From Akkermansia muciniphila (GTDB lineage: Bacteria; Pseudomonadota; Gammaproteobacteria; Burkholderiales; Burkholderiaceae_C), in the NCBI GenBank assembly GCA_943331105.2, contig CALQKH020000006.1, positions 1 to 64,000 of the forward strand: 64,000 nucleotides of DNA, read 5' to 3'. A model generated the notes under the pieces. That model made no database searches, had not been told where the DNA came from, and was given only the letters and a program-made list of their open reading frames with translations. Positions 8,036 through 16,674 of the stretch are shown here, one piece after another. A program made the translations under genes and the position numbers. The first letter of the stretch is position 1, and every line of letters begins with the position of its first letter.

Positions 8036-9286
8036 TCAGGCCGCTTCGGGGTTTTCGATCAGCAGCGCAATGCCTTGCCCGCCACCCACACAGGCGCTGG
8101 AGATGCCGTAGCGCAAGCCACTGCGTTGCAATTCACGCGCCAGTGTGATGGTCAGTCGCACGCCGGTCGCGGCCAAGGGGTGGCCCAGTGCAATCGCGCC
8201 GCCGTTGACGTTGAGTTTGGCCATGTCCAGTCCCAGCTCGCGGCCCACAGCCAGGGTTTGCGCCCCTTGCGCTTCGTTGATTTCAAAGCGGCCAATGTCG
8301 GACAGCTTGAGTCCCGTGCGCTCGAGCAGCAAACGGATGGCAGGAGCGGGGCCGATGCCCATGATCTCGGGTGGTACGCCCACGGCCGCAGCGGCGACCA
8401 CGCGGGCCAAAGGCTTTTTGCCATTGGCTTTGGCATAGGCGCCTGATGTGACCACGCAAGCCGCAGCAGCATCGACCAGGGCCGAGCTGTTGCCACCGGT
8501 CTGCACGCCGCCTTCATAAACGGAACGGAGCTTGCCCAGTACCTCGGCGGGCGAGATGCGCGGGTGTGTGTCCGCGCTCACCTCGGTCACTTTGCCTTGC
8601 AGCTTGATGCCGCGAGAGATGTAGCCTTCCAGCTCGAATTTTTCGGTGACCACGGGCACGATCTCACCTGCGTGGAAACCGGCTGCCTGCGCAGCCACGG
8701 CTTTGGCAAACGAGTCGGAGGCGAACTGGTCCACCTCTTCGCGGGTGATCTTGTATTTTTTGGCGAGGTTTTCGGCGGTCTGGATCATGTTGATGCCAGC
8801 GGCCGGGTCTTTCAGGGCTTCCCACATGAAGTCTTTGAACCCCACGGGTGCGCCCAGCTTGAAGCCGGTGCGGTGGTCAAAGGCGGCGATCGGGTTGCGC
8901 GTCATGCTCTCGGTGCCGACCACGAGCGCGGCATCGCACACGCCAGCTTGGATTTGCTCACCCGCCTGGCGAAACAGCTCAAAGCCGGTGCCACAAATGC
9001 GTTGCACCATGATGGCGGGCACTTCTTGCGGCACGCCGGCATAAAGACCTATGTGGCGCGGCAGCACAAATTGGTCGAAGTCGCCGGGGGCCATGTTGCC
9101 GGTGATGACCGAGCCGATCTCGGTGGGGGCGATGCCTGCCCGCTTCAAAGCTTCGCGAGCGGCCTTGATGCCGAGGTCAGTGGGCGAAATGTGGCCCAGC
9201 GCCCCGCAGTAATCGACCATCGGCGTGCGCACGCCCTCGTGCATCCACACATCGGCAAACGCGTTGAAAAATCCTTTGGAGCTCAT
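8036..9286 (-). CDS. Thiolase (acetyl-CoA acyltransferase family)
   Basis: This 416-residue thiolase cleaves a 3-oxoacyl-CoA with CoA, releasing acetyl-CoA. Visible catalytic elements are the nucleophile in VQRICGTGFEL near residue 90, the INEAQGAQ segment (NEAxA region), the His in GHPLAATGVR, and the second Cys in SSACVGGGQG close to the C-terminus. Length matches degradative thiolases. In this operon the expected substrate is a 3-oxo-3-arylpropanoyl-CoA, giving an aroyl-CoA plus acetyl-CoA; this is inferred. The GGGQG ending departs slightly from the common GGGMG. Confidence 0.92.
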   Translation of the reverse strand: MSSKGFFNAFADVWMHEGVRTPMVDYCGALGHISPTDLGIKAAREALKRAGIAPTEIGSVITGNMAPGDFDQFVLPRHIGLYAGVPQEVPAIMVQRICGTGFELFRQAGEQIQAGVCDAALVVGTESMTRNPIAAFDHRTGFKLGAPVGFKDFMWEALKDPAAGINMIQTAENLAKKYKITREEVDQFASDSFAKAVAAQAAGFHAGEIVPVVTEKFELEGYISRGIKLQGKVTEVSADTHPRISPAEVLGKLRSVYEGGVQTGGNSSALVDAAAACVVTSGAYAKANGKKPLARVVAAAAVGVPPEIMGIGPAPAIRLLLERTGLKLSDIGRFEINEAQGAQTLAVGRELGLDMAKLNVNGGAIALGHPLAATGVRLTITLARELQRSGLRYGISSACVGGGQGIALLIENPEAA

Positions 9287-9384
9287 GGTTTTCTTTCTGT
9301 GTTTTGTAGGGGTCTAGCACTTGGGCGATGGCCTTTGGCGCCTAAGTCGGCCAATCGCCCACAGGGGTGGACGCCTACATGGGT

Positions 9385-11235
9385 TCATTGGGGTTTGAGA
9401 ATGTTGGGCAAGCCATCTGCGTGCAAAGCGGCCACCATGTCGGCCCGGTGCGCGAGTACCGAGCGCTGGTTGATCGAGCCTTTGTCGGTGATCTCGCCTT
9501 TGTCGATGGTGGGTGGCTCACTCAACAGGCACAGGCGGGCAATGCGGTTGGCGCTGCCGGTGGCGGTTTGGGCCAGTTCATTGACGATGGCTTGAAACTT
9601 AGCAAGCACGGCGGGTGAGGCCAGTACATCGGCCAAAGGGGCCCCGGTGGGCAGGTCGCACAAACTGCGCACAGCGGCTGTGGGGAAGATCATGGCGCCG
9701 ACTTCTTTCAGGTTGATGCCAGTCAGGACTGCGTCTTGGATGAAGGGTGCGCCCAAAGAGATGATCTTGGCCCGCAAAGGGCCTACGCTGACAAATGTGC
9801 CGGTGGCCAGCTTGAAGTCTTCGGCAATCCGACCGTCAAACTTCAAACCCAGGTGTGGGTTGGTCTCGTCGATCCATTGGACGGCATCGCCGGTTTTGAA
9901 GAACCCTTCTTCGTCAAAAGCGTCGGCGGTCTCTTGCGGTGCGCGCCAGTAACCGGGTGTGACATTGGGTCCGCGGTAGCGCACTTCGGTCTTGCCTTGC
10001 ATGTCCACCAGTTTGAGTTCCATGCCCGGCGTGGGTACGCCCAAGTCGCCCGCCTTGACGTTGGGGTTGGTGACAAAAATTCCAAATGGCCCAGATTCGG
10101 TCATGCCCAAACCCGTGGTCATCACAATCCGCTCGCCCACTTCACGCTCTTGAGATTCGTACAAACTGTCCCAAATCGGTTGCGCCAACGCAGCACCCGC
10201 ATAGAAAAACATTTGTACCCGCGAGAGCAAGGTTTTGCGCAGCGCATCGTCGGTTTTCATGGCACTGGCAATGGCATCAAAACCCGTGGGCACATTGAAA
10301 TACACCGTGGGGGCAATTTCGCGCAGGTTGCGCAGGGTTTCGTGGATCAGGGTCGGCGTGGGCTTGCCATCGTCGATGTACAGGGTGCCGCCATGGAACA
10401 CCGTCATGCCAAAGTTGTGGTTACCGCCAAAGGTGTGGTTCCAGGGCAGCCAGTCCACCAGCACCAGATCCGTATCGGCTAAAACCGGCATGGATTGGGC
10501 CATTTGTCTTTGGTTGGAGCACCACAGCCTTTGCGTGTTGATCACAGCCTTGGGCAGTTTGGTGGATCCGCTGGTGAACAAGAATTTGACAATGGTGTCC
10601 GGGCCGGTGGCCGCAATTGCGGCGTCCACTTGCGCGGTGGCCGGGGTGTCGCACAGGCTGTCAAATGAGGTGGTGGGGTGGCCAGGCACAGTGCCTTGCA
10701 CCATGACCACTTCCATGTCGGGGCCGGCAGTGGTGGCAATCGCTTTGGCGTAGCGTTCATCCGACGCAAACACCAAACCTGGCGTCACGGTGCGCAGCAC
10801 ATGTTTGAGTTTGTCGTAGTCAACACTGACCAAGGAGTAGGGCGGAGAGGTCGGCACAAAAGGCACGCCGGCCAGCATGCAACCCAAAGCCAAAAGAGCG
10901 TGTTCCAGACTGTTCTCGCTCAGGATGACGACAGGCCGTTCGGTGTTCAAGCCACGGTTGATCAGACTTTGCGCAATATTGCGTGCGGTGTGCCAAGCCT
11001 GCCCGTAGGTCAGGTGTTTCCAGTCGCCCCAAGTGCCATCGGCTTGCGGGACGCGCCGCGCCATGAAGGTGTGTTGTGGTTTGACTTGCGCCCAATGCTG
11101 AAGTCGGTCGGTCAGCCGGTCGGGGTAATCTTGCAGCGCTTGGTCGGCTTGGACGTATCGCGTGCCTGGGGCGCCGTCTTTGAGGGCCACGCGCGTGACG
11201 CCGAATTTCAGGGGACGGAATTGGATGTCGCTCAT
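9385..11235 (-). CDS. Feruloyl-CoA synthetase-like AMP-forming ligase
   Basis: The 616-residue ANL-superfamily enzyme activates a carboxylic acid with ATP and CoA. It has the P-loop-like FLFTSGSTKLPKAV near residue 220, VYFNVPTGFD, MTTGLGMTESGP (A5 region) and KTGDAVQWID (A7 region). The sequence style, including LWCSNQRQMAQ after the P-loop and the long N-terminus with VPTSPPYSL, is that of feruloyl-CoA synthetases rather than acetyl- or fatty-acyl-CoA ligases. It is the second gene of the operon, 30 nt after the crotonase gene. It would supply hydroxycinnamoyl-CoA to the other enzymes. Confidence 0.85.
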   Translation of the reverse strand: MSDIQFRPLKFGVTRVALKDGAPGTRYVQADQALQDYPDRLTDRLQHWAQVKPQHTFMARRVPQADGTWGDWKHLTYGQAWHTARNIAQSLINRGLNTERPVVILSENSLEHALLALGCMLAGVPFVPTSPPYSLVSVDYDKLKHVLRTVTPGLVFASDERYAKAIATTAGPDMEVVMVQGTVPGHPTTSFDSLCDTPATAQVDAAIAATGPDTIVKFLFTSGSTKLPKAVINTQRLWCSNQRQMAQSMPVLADTDLVLVDWLPWNHTFGGNHNFGMTVFHGGTLYIDDGKPTPTLIHETLRNLREIAPTVYFNVPTGFDAIASAMKTDDALRKTLLSRVQMFFYAGAALAQPIWDSLYESQEREVGERIVMTTGLGMTESGPFGIFVTNPNVKAGDLGVPTPGMELKLVDMQGKTEVRYRGPNVTPGYWRAPQETADAFDEEGFFKTGDAVQWIDETNPHLGLKFDGRIAEDFKLATGTFVSVGPLRAKIISLGAPFIQDAVLTGINLKEVGAMIFPTAAVRSLCDLPTGAPLADVLASPAVLAKFQAIVNELAQTATGSANRIARLCLLSEPPTIDKGEITDKGSINQRSVLAHRADMVAALHADGLPNILKPQ

Positions 11236-11265
11236 AGAGTCAGTGCCTTGGTTGGGGCTGGGTGT

Positions 11266-12084
11266 TCAGCTTTTTTGGACCTTGGCCGCTTTGCCTTCGA
11301 GGAAGGCGCGCACGCGGGCTTTGGCCTCGGGTGCCGCTTGGGCGATCGAGGCTATCAGCGCTTCAGTGAACAGCCCGTGGTCAGCGGGTTGTTCGGCAAT
11401 GCGAGGCATGGCATGCGTGAGCGCAAAGTTGGTCAAAGGCGCATTGGTGGCGATGCGTGTGGCCAGCTCAATGGCTTTGCTCAAAGCCGTGCCCGTAGGG
11501 ACCCGGTATTGCGCAAAACCCACACGTTCGCCTTCGTGTGCGTCGTAGACACGACCTGTGAGCATCATGTCGATCATGCGTGCTGTGCCAATCAGTTTGG
11601 GCACGCGCACCGAGCCACCGCCACCCACAAAAATGCCGCGTGTGCCTTCGGGCAAGGCGTAGAAAGTACTTTCGTCGGCAACGCGGATGTGGCTGGCGCT
11701 GGCCAGCTCCAGACCCCCGCCCACCACAGCGCCATGCAGGGCGGCCACCACCGGCACCCGGCCTTGTTCGACGGCATTCAAAGCCACATGCCAACCGCGC
11801 GAATGGTGAATGCCTTCACCTGCATCGCGCTCTTTGAGCTCCGACAGGTCGAGACCGGCGCAAAAATGATCCCCTTCACCGTGGATGACCGCAGCCCGGG
11901 CTTGGGCAGGCAAGTTTTGAAACACGTCGCGCAGCGCTTCGATGAGGCCATCGTTCAGCGCGTTGCGCTTGGCTTGGCGGCACAAACGCACCACGGCCAC
12001 AGCCCCTTGCATGTCCAAGGCCACGCCGTTGGCCGCCGCGCGTTCAAGGATGGGGTTGGGTGCGAGAGAGGGAGAAGGGGTCAT
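11266..12084 (-). CDS. Crotonase / enoyl-CoA hydratase family protein
   Basis: This 272-residue crotonase-fold protein shows GDHFCAGLDLSEL near residue 68 (first half of the oxyanion hole), then AALHGAVVGGGLELASASHIRVA near residue 110, and PEGTRGIFVGGGGS. At the place of the second hydratase Glu the sequence is ALPEGTRG. It probably hydrates a 2-enoyl-CoA; crotonases can also catalyse retro-aldol cleavage, as vanillin-forming feruloyl-CoA hydratase/lyase does. A dehydrogenase and a thiolase in the same operon favour hydration. It is the first gene of the operon, with GGAG 9 nt before the ATG. Confidence 0.88.
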   Translation of the reverse strand: MTPSPSLAPNPILERAAANGVALDMQGAVAVVRLCRQAKRNALNDGLIEALRDVFQNLPAQARAAVIHGEGDHFCAGLDLSELKERDAGEGIHHSRGWHVALNAVEQGRVPVVAALHGAVVGGGLELASASHIRVADESTFYALPEGTRGIFVGGGGSVRVPKLIGTARMIDMMLTGRVYDAHEGERVGFAQYRVPTGTALSKAIELATRIATNAPLTNFALTHAMPRIAEQPADHGLFTEALIASIAQAAPEAKARVRAFLEGKAAKVQKS

Positions 12085-12122
12085 TCATGGCTCCAAGGAG
12101 GGCTTGGCGTAGAGGCCAATAA

Positions 12123-12139
12123 GATTATTTTTGATAATC
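12123..12139. promoter_or_regulatory. Candidate MarR operator before the catabolic operon
   Basis: The arms GATTAT (12123-12128) and ATAATC (12134-12139) form a perfect inverted repeat around a 5-nt AT-rich spacer. It lies 39 nt upstream of the crotonase start and downstream of the MATE stop codon. AT-rich palindromes of about this length are typical MarR-family operators, and the operon encodes a MarR protein at its far end. The assignment is inferred from structure and position. Confidence 0.5.
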
Positions 12140-12169
12140 ATATTGTCCCCACATGAGCGACGGTTGAAT

Positions 12170-13537
12170 CTAGGTGATTTCCCTTGGTTTTGGGCCCCAA
12201 GGGGTGAGCCAAATTGCTGCAGCGGTGAGGGCGCCATAGGCCACCATGGTGACCGCTACCAGCAGGTAAAAGTGGGCGGCTGTGCCTTGGTTTTGTGCCA
12301 AAACATAGCCAACGCCGGCCACCAACACCAGCCGCGCCGTGCCCGCCAGCACGGGGCCAATGACTTGTCCTGCCCCTTGGGATGCAAAGTACAAGGTCAA
12401 GCCCAAGCCAAAAAAAGCAAAAGCGGGACCGGCGGTCACCAAGTATTGCCGCGCAAAGCTCAGCACCGCCTCGTCTTGGGTGAACATGCGGGCCCAAAGA
12501 TCGGGTGCGAGTGTGACCACGGCGCCGATCAATCCCAAATTGAAGGCCGATACACCGCCTGCCGTCCAGGCCACCCGCCGTGCGCGGTCCACTTGGCCAG
12601 CGCCCATGGCCATGCCCACCATGGGAACTGCTGCCACGCCGATGCCAAATGCGATGGGGATCAACAAAAACTCCAAGCGCTGTCCAATGCCGTAACCGGC
12701 CAAGGCTTCAGTGCCTTGTTGTGCCAACAGCCCCGTGAAAACCAAAATGGCCAAGACCGATTGAACCGGAGACAGACAGGCGACGGCACCGACTTTGAGG
12801 ATGTCAGAAAACATGTTTTTTTGCAGCGAAAACCGTTGCATTTGCAAGCGCAAGCGTCCCTGCCCTTGCAACAGATAAACCACAAAGTAGGCCACCCCGA
12901 CCGCGGTCGCCATCAGGTGCCCCCAAGCCAAACCCACCATGCCCATGGAGGGGATGGGCCCCGCGCCCAAAGCCAAGACGCCGCTCAAGACGATTTGAAG
13001 TCCGCCTGTTGCCACCAAAATCACCGAGGGGGTTTTCATGTTGCCCGTGCCCCGCAAAACCGAGGCCAGTGTGTTGAGCAACCACACCAACGCAGAACCT
13101 GAGAACAAGACGTGGCCATATTGAACAGCCTCCTGAAGGACCGCTTCCTGGCCGCCCAGCAGGGCATAAAAGTGAGGGCCACCCCACACAAAAATCAGGC
13201 TGTACAACACGCCCGTACCAAGACCAATCACCAAGGCATGCTGCAACAGGGTGTGCGCGCGAACCACGTTGCCTGCCCCCAAGGCTCTGCTGATGGCCGC
13301 CGACACGCCGCCACCCATGGCGCCTGCCGACATCATTTGCGTGAGCATGGCGAACGGAAACACCAAAGCCATGGCCGCCAAAGGTGCCGTGCCCAGTTGG
13401 CCCACGTAGTAAATCTCGGCCACGCCCACCAGCACCGACATGGTCATGGCCAGCACATTGGGTGCGGCCATGCGCAGCAAAGTGGGCAAGATCGGTGCGG
13501 TCAACAGCCGCTGTAAATCAGTGTGCGCGGCGTTCAT
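12170..13537 (-). CDS. MATE-family multidrug/toxin efflux transporter
   Basis: The 455-residue protein is highly hydrophobic with about 12 membrane segments and two similar halves, as in NorM-type cation-coupled exporters. The first half has PNVLAMTMSVLVGVAEIYYVG and the second LIPIAFGIGVAAVPMVGMAMGAGQ, the paired repeats of the MatE domain. Substrates of MATE pumps are usually cationic drugs; the natural one here is unknown. It begins 4 nt after a small conserved gene, at the end of an operon with chrA. Confidence 0.9.
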   Translation of the reverse strand: MNAAHTDLQRLLTAPILPTLLRMAAPNVLAMTMSVLVGVAEIYYVGQLGTAPLAAMALVFPFAMLTQMMSAGAMGGGVSAAISRALGAGNVVRAHTLLQHALVIGLGTGVLYSLIFVWGGPHFYALLGGQEAVLQEAVQYGHVLFSGSALVWLLNTLASVLRGTGNMKTPSVILVATGGLQIVLSGVLALGAGPIPSMGMVGLAWGHLMATAVGVAYFVVYLLQGQGRLRLQMQRFSLQKNMFSDILKVGAVACLSPVQSVLAILVFTGLLAQQGTEALAGYGIGQRLEFLLIPIAFGIGVAAVPMVGMAMGAGQVDRARRVAWTAGGVSAFNLGLIGAVVTLAPDLWARMFTQDEAVLSFARQYLVTAGPAFAFFGLGLTLYFASQGAGQVIGPVLAGTARLVLVAGVGYVLAQNQGTAAHFYLLVAVTMVAYGALTAAAIWLTPWGPKPREIT

Positions 13538-13541
13538 GGTT

Positions 13542-13898
13542 TCACTCAGGTAGACCCGGTGAGGGTGCTGTTAAGGCTTGGGTAGTTAGCAACAGCAAGT
13601 CCATGGGCCAATGGAGCAGTTCGGCCAAACGGCACACCACCCACCGCGCCTCCAGTGGGGTGACCACGGCTGGCGACGTCAACAAGCCGGTTTCGCATTG
13701 CAGCAACACCAAATCTTCGGTGATACCCAAAGTGAACTGGAGGTTGGCGGCTTTTTCAGTCAGCAAGTTGGCCAAGTCTTCGCACAACTCGTAGCGTCCA
13801 GCCAGCTCGCGCTGCCCCAAGGTGGGTTTGATCTTGCCCGGTGGCACATACAAAGCCATGAATGAGGGGGGGATGTCGATCTGGAATTCGTCGGTCAT
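13542..13898 (-). CDS. Small conserved-looking protein of unknown function (118 aa)
   Basis: I do not recognise a named domain. The product is soluble, with no signal peptide or membrane segment. It contains IPPSFMALYVPPGKIKPT near the N-terminus, GRYELCEDLANLLTE in the middle, and three scattered Cys. It begins 9 nt after the chrA stop and ends 4 nt before the MATE start, so it is almost certainly co-transcribed with both. The tight spacing supports a real gene. No function is proposed. Confidence 0.75.
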   Translation of the reverse strand: MTDEFQIDIPPSFMALYVPPGKIKPTLGQRELAGRYELCEDLANLLTEKAANLQFTLGITEDLVLLQCETGLLTSPAVVTPLEARWVVCRLAELLHWPMDLLLLTTQALTAPSPGLPE

Positions 13899-13907
13899 GC
13901 GGGTGCG

Positions 13908-15287
13908 TTAAGAGAAAAACGGGCGCATCAAGCCCAAAGCCGTGCAAACACCCAAAACAGTGGCCACGCCCATTTTGCGCTTGATCAATAGCCAGGTGGC
14001 CAGCAATGTGAGCGCCACTGCCGCCAGATCGGGCAGCATGTGCCAGCCCCCGGGCAGCCAGGTTTGTCGGGCAAACACGCCCGCCAAGTGCACGATCACA
14101 CCGATCACGGCGGCCATGATGCCTTGCAGCGGCCCTGCCAGCGAGGGCATTTGGCGGGTCGATTCGACCAGTGGGCCGCCTGCCAAAATAAAGACAAATG
14201 AGGGTAAGAAAGTGAACCAGGTCACCACACAGGCCGCCACCACACCCCCCAGAATCGGGTGGCCCAACAGGGCCTGGCTGTGGCCGCCCAAAAAGCCCAC
14301 AAACGCCACCACCATGATCAAAGGCCCGGGTGTGCTCTCGCCCAAGGCCAAGCCGTCCATCATTTGTGGCGCTGTCAACCAGCCGTACTGGTCGACAGCC
14401 GCTTGCGTCACATAAGGCAAAACCGCGTAAGCGCCGCCAAAGGTCAGCAAAGCCGCTTGTGTGAAAAATCCGCCCATTTGCGTCAAGGTGTGACCCAGCC
14501 CCAGCAGCAGGACAAGCAGGCCCAGGCTCAATGACCACAAACCGAGGCCCAAGCCCAAGGCCCGCAGCAAACGCGAGTGGCGGTAACGGGTGTGGGCAGG
14601 TTGCGGCGTGTCATCGTTCAGCCAAGCCAGGCGGCTGTCGGGGTCTGGCGTTGGCTCGGCTTGAGGGGTTTGGGCGACCTGCGTGCTCAAAGGAGCAGTC
14701 GTTGGCGAAAGTGGCGCACCCATGCGGGTCATGTAAAACCCAGTCGCCGCTGCGCCCAAGATGATCCAGGGAAAGGGCAGGCCCCACAGCATGCCCAGCA
14801 AAGACAAGGTCGCCACCGCCCACAACCAGCGCTCTTTCAAGGTGCGCAGCCCCAAGCGGTAGGCCGCGTGGATAACCAGCGCAGTCACCGCAGGCTTGAG
14901 GCCCCACAGCAAGGCTTGACCCCAAGGGTGACTGCCCCAAGCGGTATAGGCCCAGCTCAGCACAATCAGCAGCACCAAAGAAGGCAGCACAAACAAGGCG
15001 CCTGCGGCAATACCGCCGCGTGTGCCGTGCATCAACCAGCCGGTGTAGGTGGCCAGTTGTTGCGCTTCAGGGCCAGGCAGCAGCATGCAGTAGTGCAGAG
15101 CGTGTAGGTAGCGTTTTTCAGAAATCCAGCGGCGGCGCACCACCAATTCTTCGTGCATCAGAGCGATTTGTGCGGCGGGCCCGCCAAAACTCACGCAGCC
15201 CAACCAGAACCAAAACTTCAAGGCCTGCCCAAAGCTGACCGGGGTCGGCGCTTCGGCCGGGGCGCGTTGAGGCCCGTCGGTGTTCAT
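13908..15287 (-). CDS. chrA: Chromate transporter ChrA (CHR family, two-domain form)
   Basis: This 459-residue inner-membrane protein contains two homologous CHR domains. The first begins with FWFWLGCVSFGGPAAQIALMHEELV, with the family FGGP motif, and continues with YCMLLPGPEAQQLATYTGWL. The second has LTFGGAYAVLPYV and LGESTPGPLIMVVAFVGFLGG. About 10-12 membrane spans are visible, with a charged linker around residues 195-235. ChrA proteins export chromate using the proton-motive force. It overlaps the upstream small gene by 4 nt. No chrB regulator is nearby. Confidence 0.93.
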   Translation of the reverse strand: MNTDGPQRAPAEAPTPVSFGQALKFWFWLGCVSFGGPAAQIALMHEELVVRRRWISEKRYLHALHYCMLLPGPEAQQLATYTGWLMHGTRGGIAAGALFVLPSLVLLIVLSWAYTAWGSHPWGQALLWGLKPAVTALVIHAAYRLGLRTLKERWLWAVATLSLLGMLWGLPFPWIILGAAATGFYMTRMGAPLSPTTAPLSTQVAQTPQAEPTPDPDSRLAWLNDDTPQPAHTRYRHSRLLRALGLGLGLWSLSLGLLVLLLGLGHTLTQMGGFFTQAALLTFGGAYAVLPYVTQAAVDQYGWLTAPQMMDGLALGESTPGPLIMVVAFVGFLGGHSQALLGHPILGGVVAACVVTWFTFLPSFVFILAGGPLVESTRQMPSLAGPLQGIMAAVIGVIVHLAGVFARQTWLPGGWHMLPDLAAVALTLLATWLLIKRKMGVATVLGVCTALGLMRPFFS

Positions 15288-15664
15288 GTCAAATCGAACT
15301 GTTCACAAAAGGCTTGGACAAAAGCGGGCGTGCCGCTCAGGGTCAGGCTGAGTGCCATGTGTTGGTCAGCTTGGGGTGGGGGAACGAGGATCAGTTGCCC
15401 GGTGCTTTGCAAAAAGCGGGGAGCGGCAACAAGCGGTGGCTGACCTGAGGGCAGCAAGGTGACCTGAAGGTCAAAGTCCCAGTTGGCGCCATTTTCCAGA
15501 GGGCCTGGGCCTTGGGTGTCAAAGGCGTGCGCCCAGACCAAGACCTGAATGACTTCTTGCAGCAAAGCGGGGTTGAAAGCAGGGTCCGGTTGCGCCAAAG
15601 CATCCCAACAGACCACGCCATCGGCGTCGTCACTGCAGTCAAAGTCCAGCAATTGCAAATTCAT
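15284..15664 (-). CDS. Hypothetical protein upstream of chrA (126 aa)
   Basis: The product is a soluble, acidic 126-residue protein without a signal peptide; no family is recognised. It begins MNLQLLDFDCSDD and has a WDFDLQVTL segment in the middle. Its stop codon overlaps the chrA start by 4 nt, indicating translational coupling, so it is probably the first gene of the hypothetical-chrA-hypothetical-MATE operon. It is not recognisably ChrB. Confidence 0.7.
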   Translation of the reverse strand: MNLQLLDFDCSDDADGVVCWDALAQPDPAFNPALLQEVIQVLVWAHAFDTQGPGPLENGANWDFDLQVTLLPSGQPPLVAAPRFLQSTGQLILVPPPQADQHMALSLTLSGTPAFVQAFCEQFDLT

Positions 15665-15841
15665 GTCGGCTCACTCCTTGAGGGCCTGATTGTCACCGCC
15701 TTGCGCCCCATTTATGGAAATCGATACGGGTTTGATGCAGCTTTTTTATCAACGGCGTCATGCGGTGCTTGGGATTTTTGGGATACAAAGAGACAGTTTT
15801 TTTATGGTTTTTGGGCTGAAAAAAGAATAATTAAAGTTTTT

Positions 15842-15851
15842 ATGTATACAT
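15842..15851. promoter_or_regulatory. Candidate VanR/GntR operator palindrome
   Basis: ATGTATACAT is a perfect 10-bp palindrome centred 46 nt before the vanR start codon, with a GTATAC core of the kind bound by FCD-domain GntR regulators. The surrounding 70 nt are AT-rich, unlike neighbouring DNA. Autoregulation of vanR-vanA through this site is inferred. Confidence 0.45.
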
Positions 15852-15891
15852 TGAGGGCTCGGGCCGATTCGATGTAGTTTCTCAACACTGT

Positions 15892-16671
15892 ATGCACGCC
15901 ATCTCAAGTACCGCCACTCAGGACGCGTCCGGTCATTGGACTGAGGAAGGCGGCTCTCAAGCCGTCAAGGCCCAACAGCGCTTGCGAGAACTGATTTTGG
16001 CGGGGGACTTGTCGGCGGGCACCCGCATCACCGAGTTGGCCATGGTTGAACGCTTGGGCATGTCGCGCACGCCGATTCGCGCGGCTTTGATGCGTTTGGG
16101 CCAAGAGGGTTTGCTGTTGGCTTTGCCCCACGGGGGCTACGCTGTGCGCACTTTTTCAGAGCGTGAAGTGGCCGATGCCATCGAGCTGCGCGGCACGCTG
16201 GAAGGCTTGGCGGCTCGTTTGGCTGCAGAGCGTGGTGTGGCCCCAGCCTTGCTCAGCGAAGCGGGTGCCTGCTTGGACCAAATCGACCACCTCTTGCTTC
16301 AAGGCGGTTTGGACGATGAGGCCTTTTCAGGCTATGTGCGCTTGAATGCGCAATTTCACAAGCTGTTGTCGGACATGGCCGACAGCAGCGTGTTAGCGCG
16401 TGAGATTGATCGGGCCTGCAGCTGGCCGTTCGCATCGCCTTCTGGTTTTGTGGGTGTTCAGGCTCACAAGCCAAGTGCACGCGACACCTTGGTGGTGGCT
16501 CAGCACCAGCATCGCCAAGTGCTTCAAGCGATTGCGCAGCGCGAGGCCGGGCGCGCAGAAGCCTTGGTGCGCGAACATTCGCGCATCGCCCGTCAGCACC
16601 TGAGTCTGGCCCTCCAAAATCCACAGCACGCGGCCACGCCGGGTGTTCAACTCATTCGAAAAAAGGGGTAA
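15892..16671 (+). CDS. vanR: GntR-family (FCD) transcriptional regulator, VanR-like
   Basis: This 259-residue regulator has an N-terminal winged helix (about residues 28-95, including GTRITELAMVERLGMSRTPIRAALMRL and LPHGGYAVRTF). A C-terminal all-helical FCD ligand-binding domain follows (about residues 100-240: EVADAIELRGTLEGLAARLA, later FHKLLSDMADS and QHQHRQVLQAI). VanR repressors of this type respond to vanillate. It is followed after 3 nt by vanA, and a GTATAC-centred palindrome lies just upstream. The VanR identity rests on family plus position; other FCD regulators look alike. Confidence 0.85.
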   Translation: MHAISSTATQDASGHWTEEGGSQAVKAQQRLRELILAGDLSAGTRITELAMVERLGMSRTPIRAALMRLGQEGLLLALPHGGYAVRTFSEREVADAIELRGTLEGLAARLAAERGVAPALLSEAGACLDQIDHLLLQGGLDDEAFSGYVRLNAQFHKLLSDMADSSVLAREIDRACSWPFASPSGFVGVQAHKPSARDTLVVAQHQHRQVLQAIAQREAGRAEALVREHSRIARQHLSLALQNPQHAATPGVQLIRKKG

Positions 16672-16674
16672 TGC

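Noticed and set aside
10678..12156. A 492-codon plus-strand open frame
   Set aside because: It is antisense to the ligase and crotonase genes and has no family resemblance.
15284..15664. Small gene before chrA as ChrB regulator
   Set aside because: It lacks ChrB length and motifs; only the position is suggestive.
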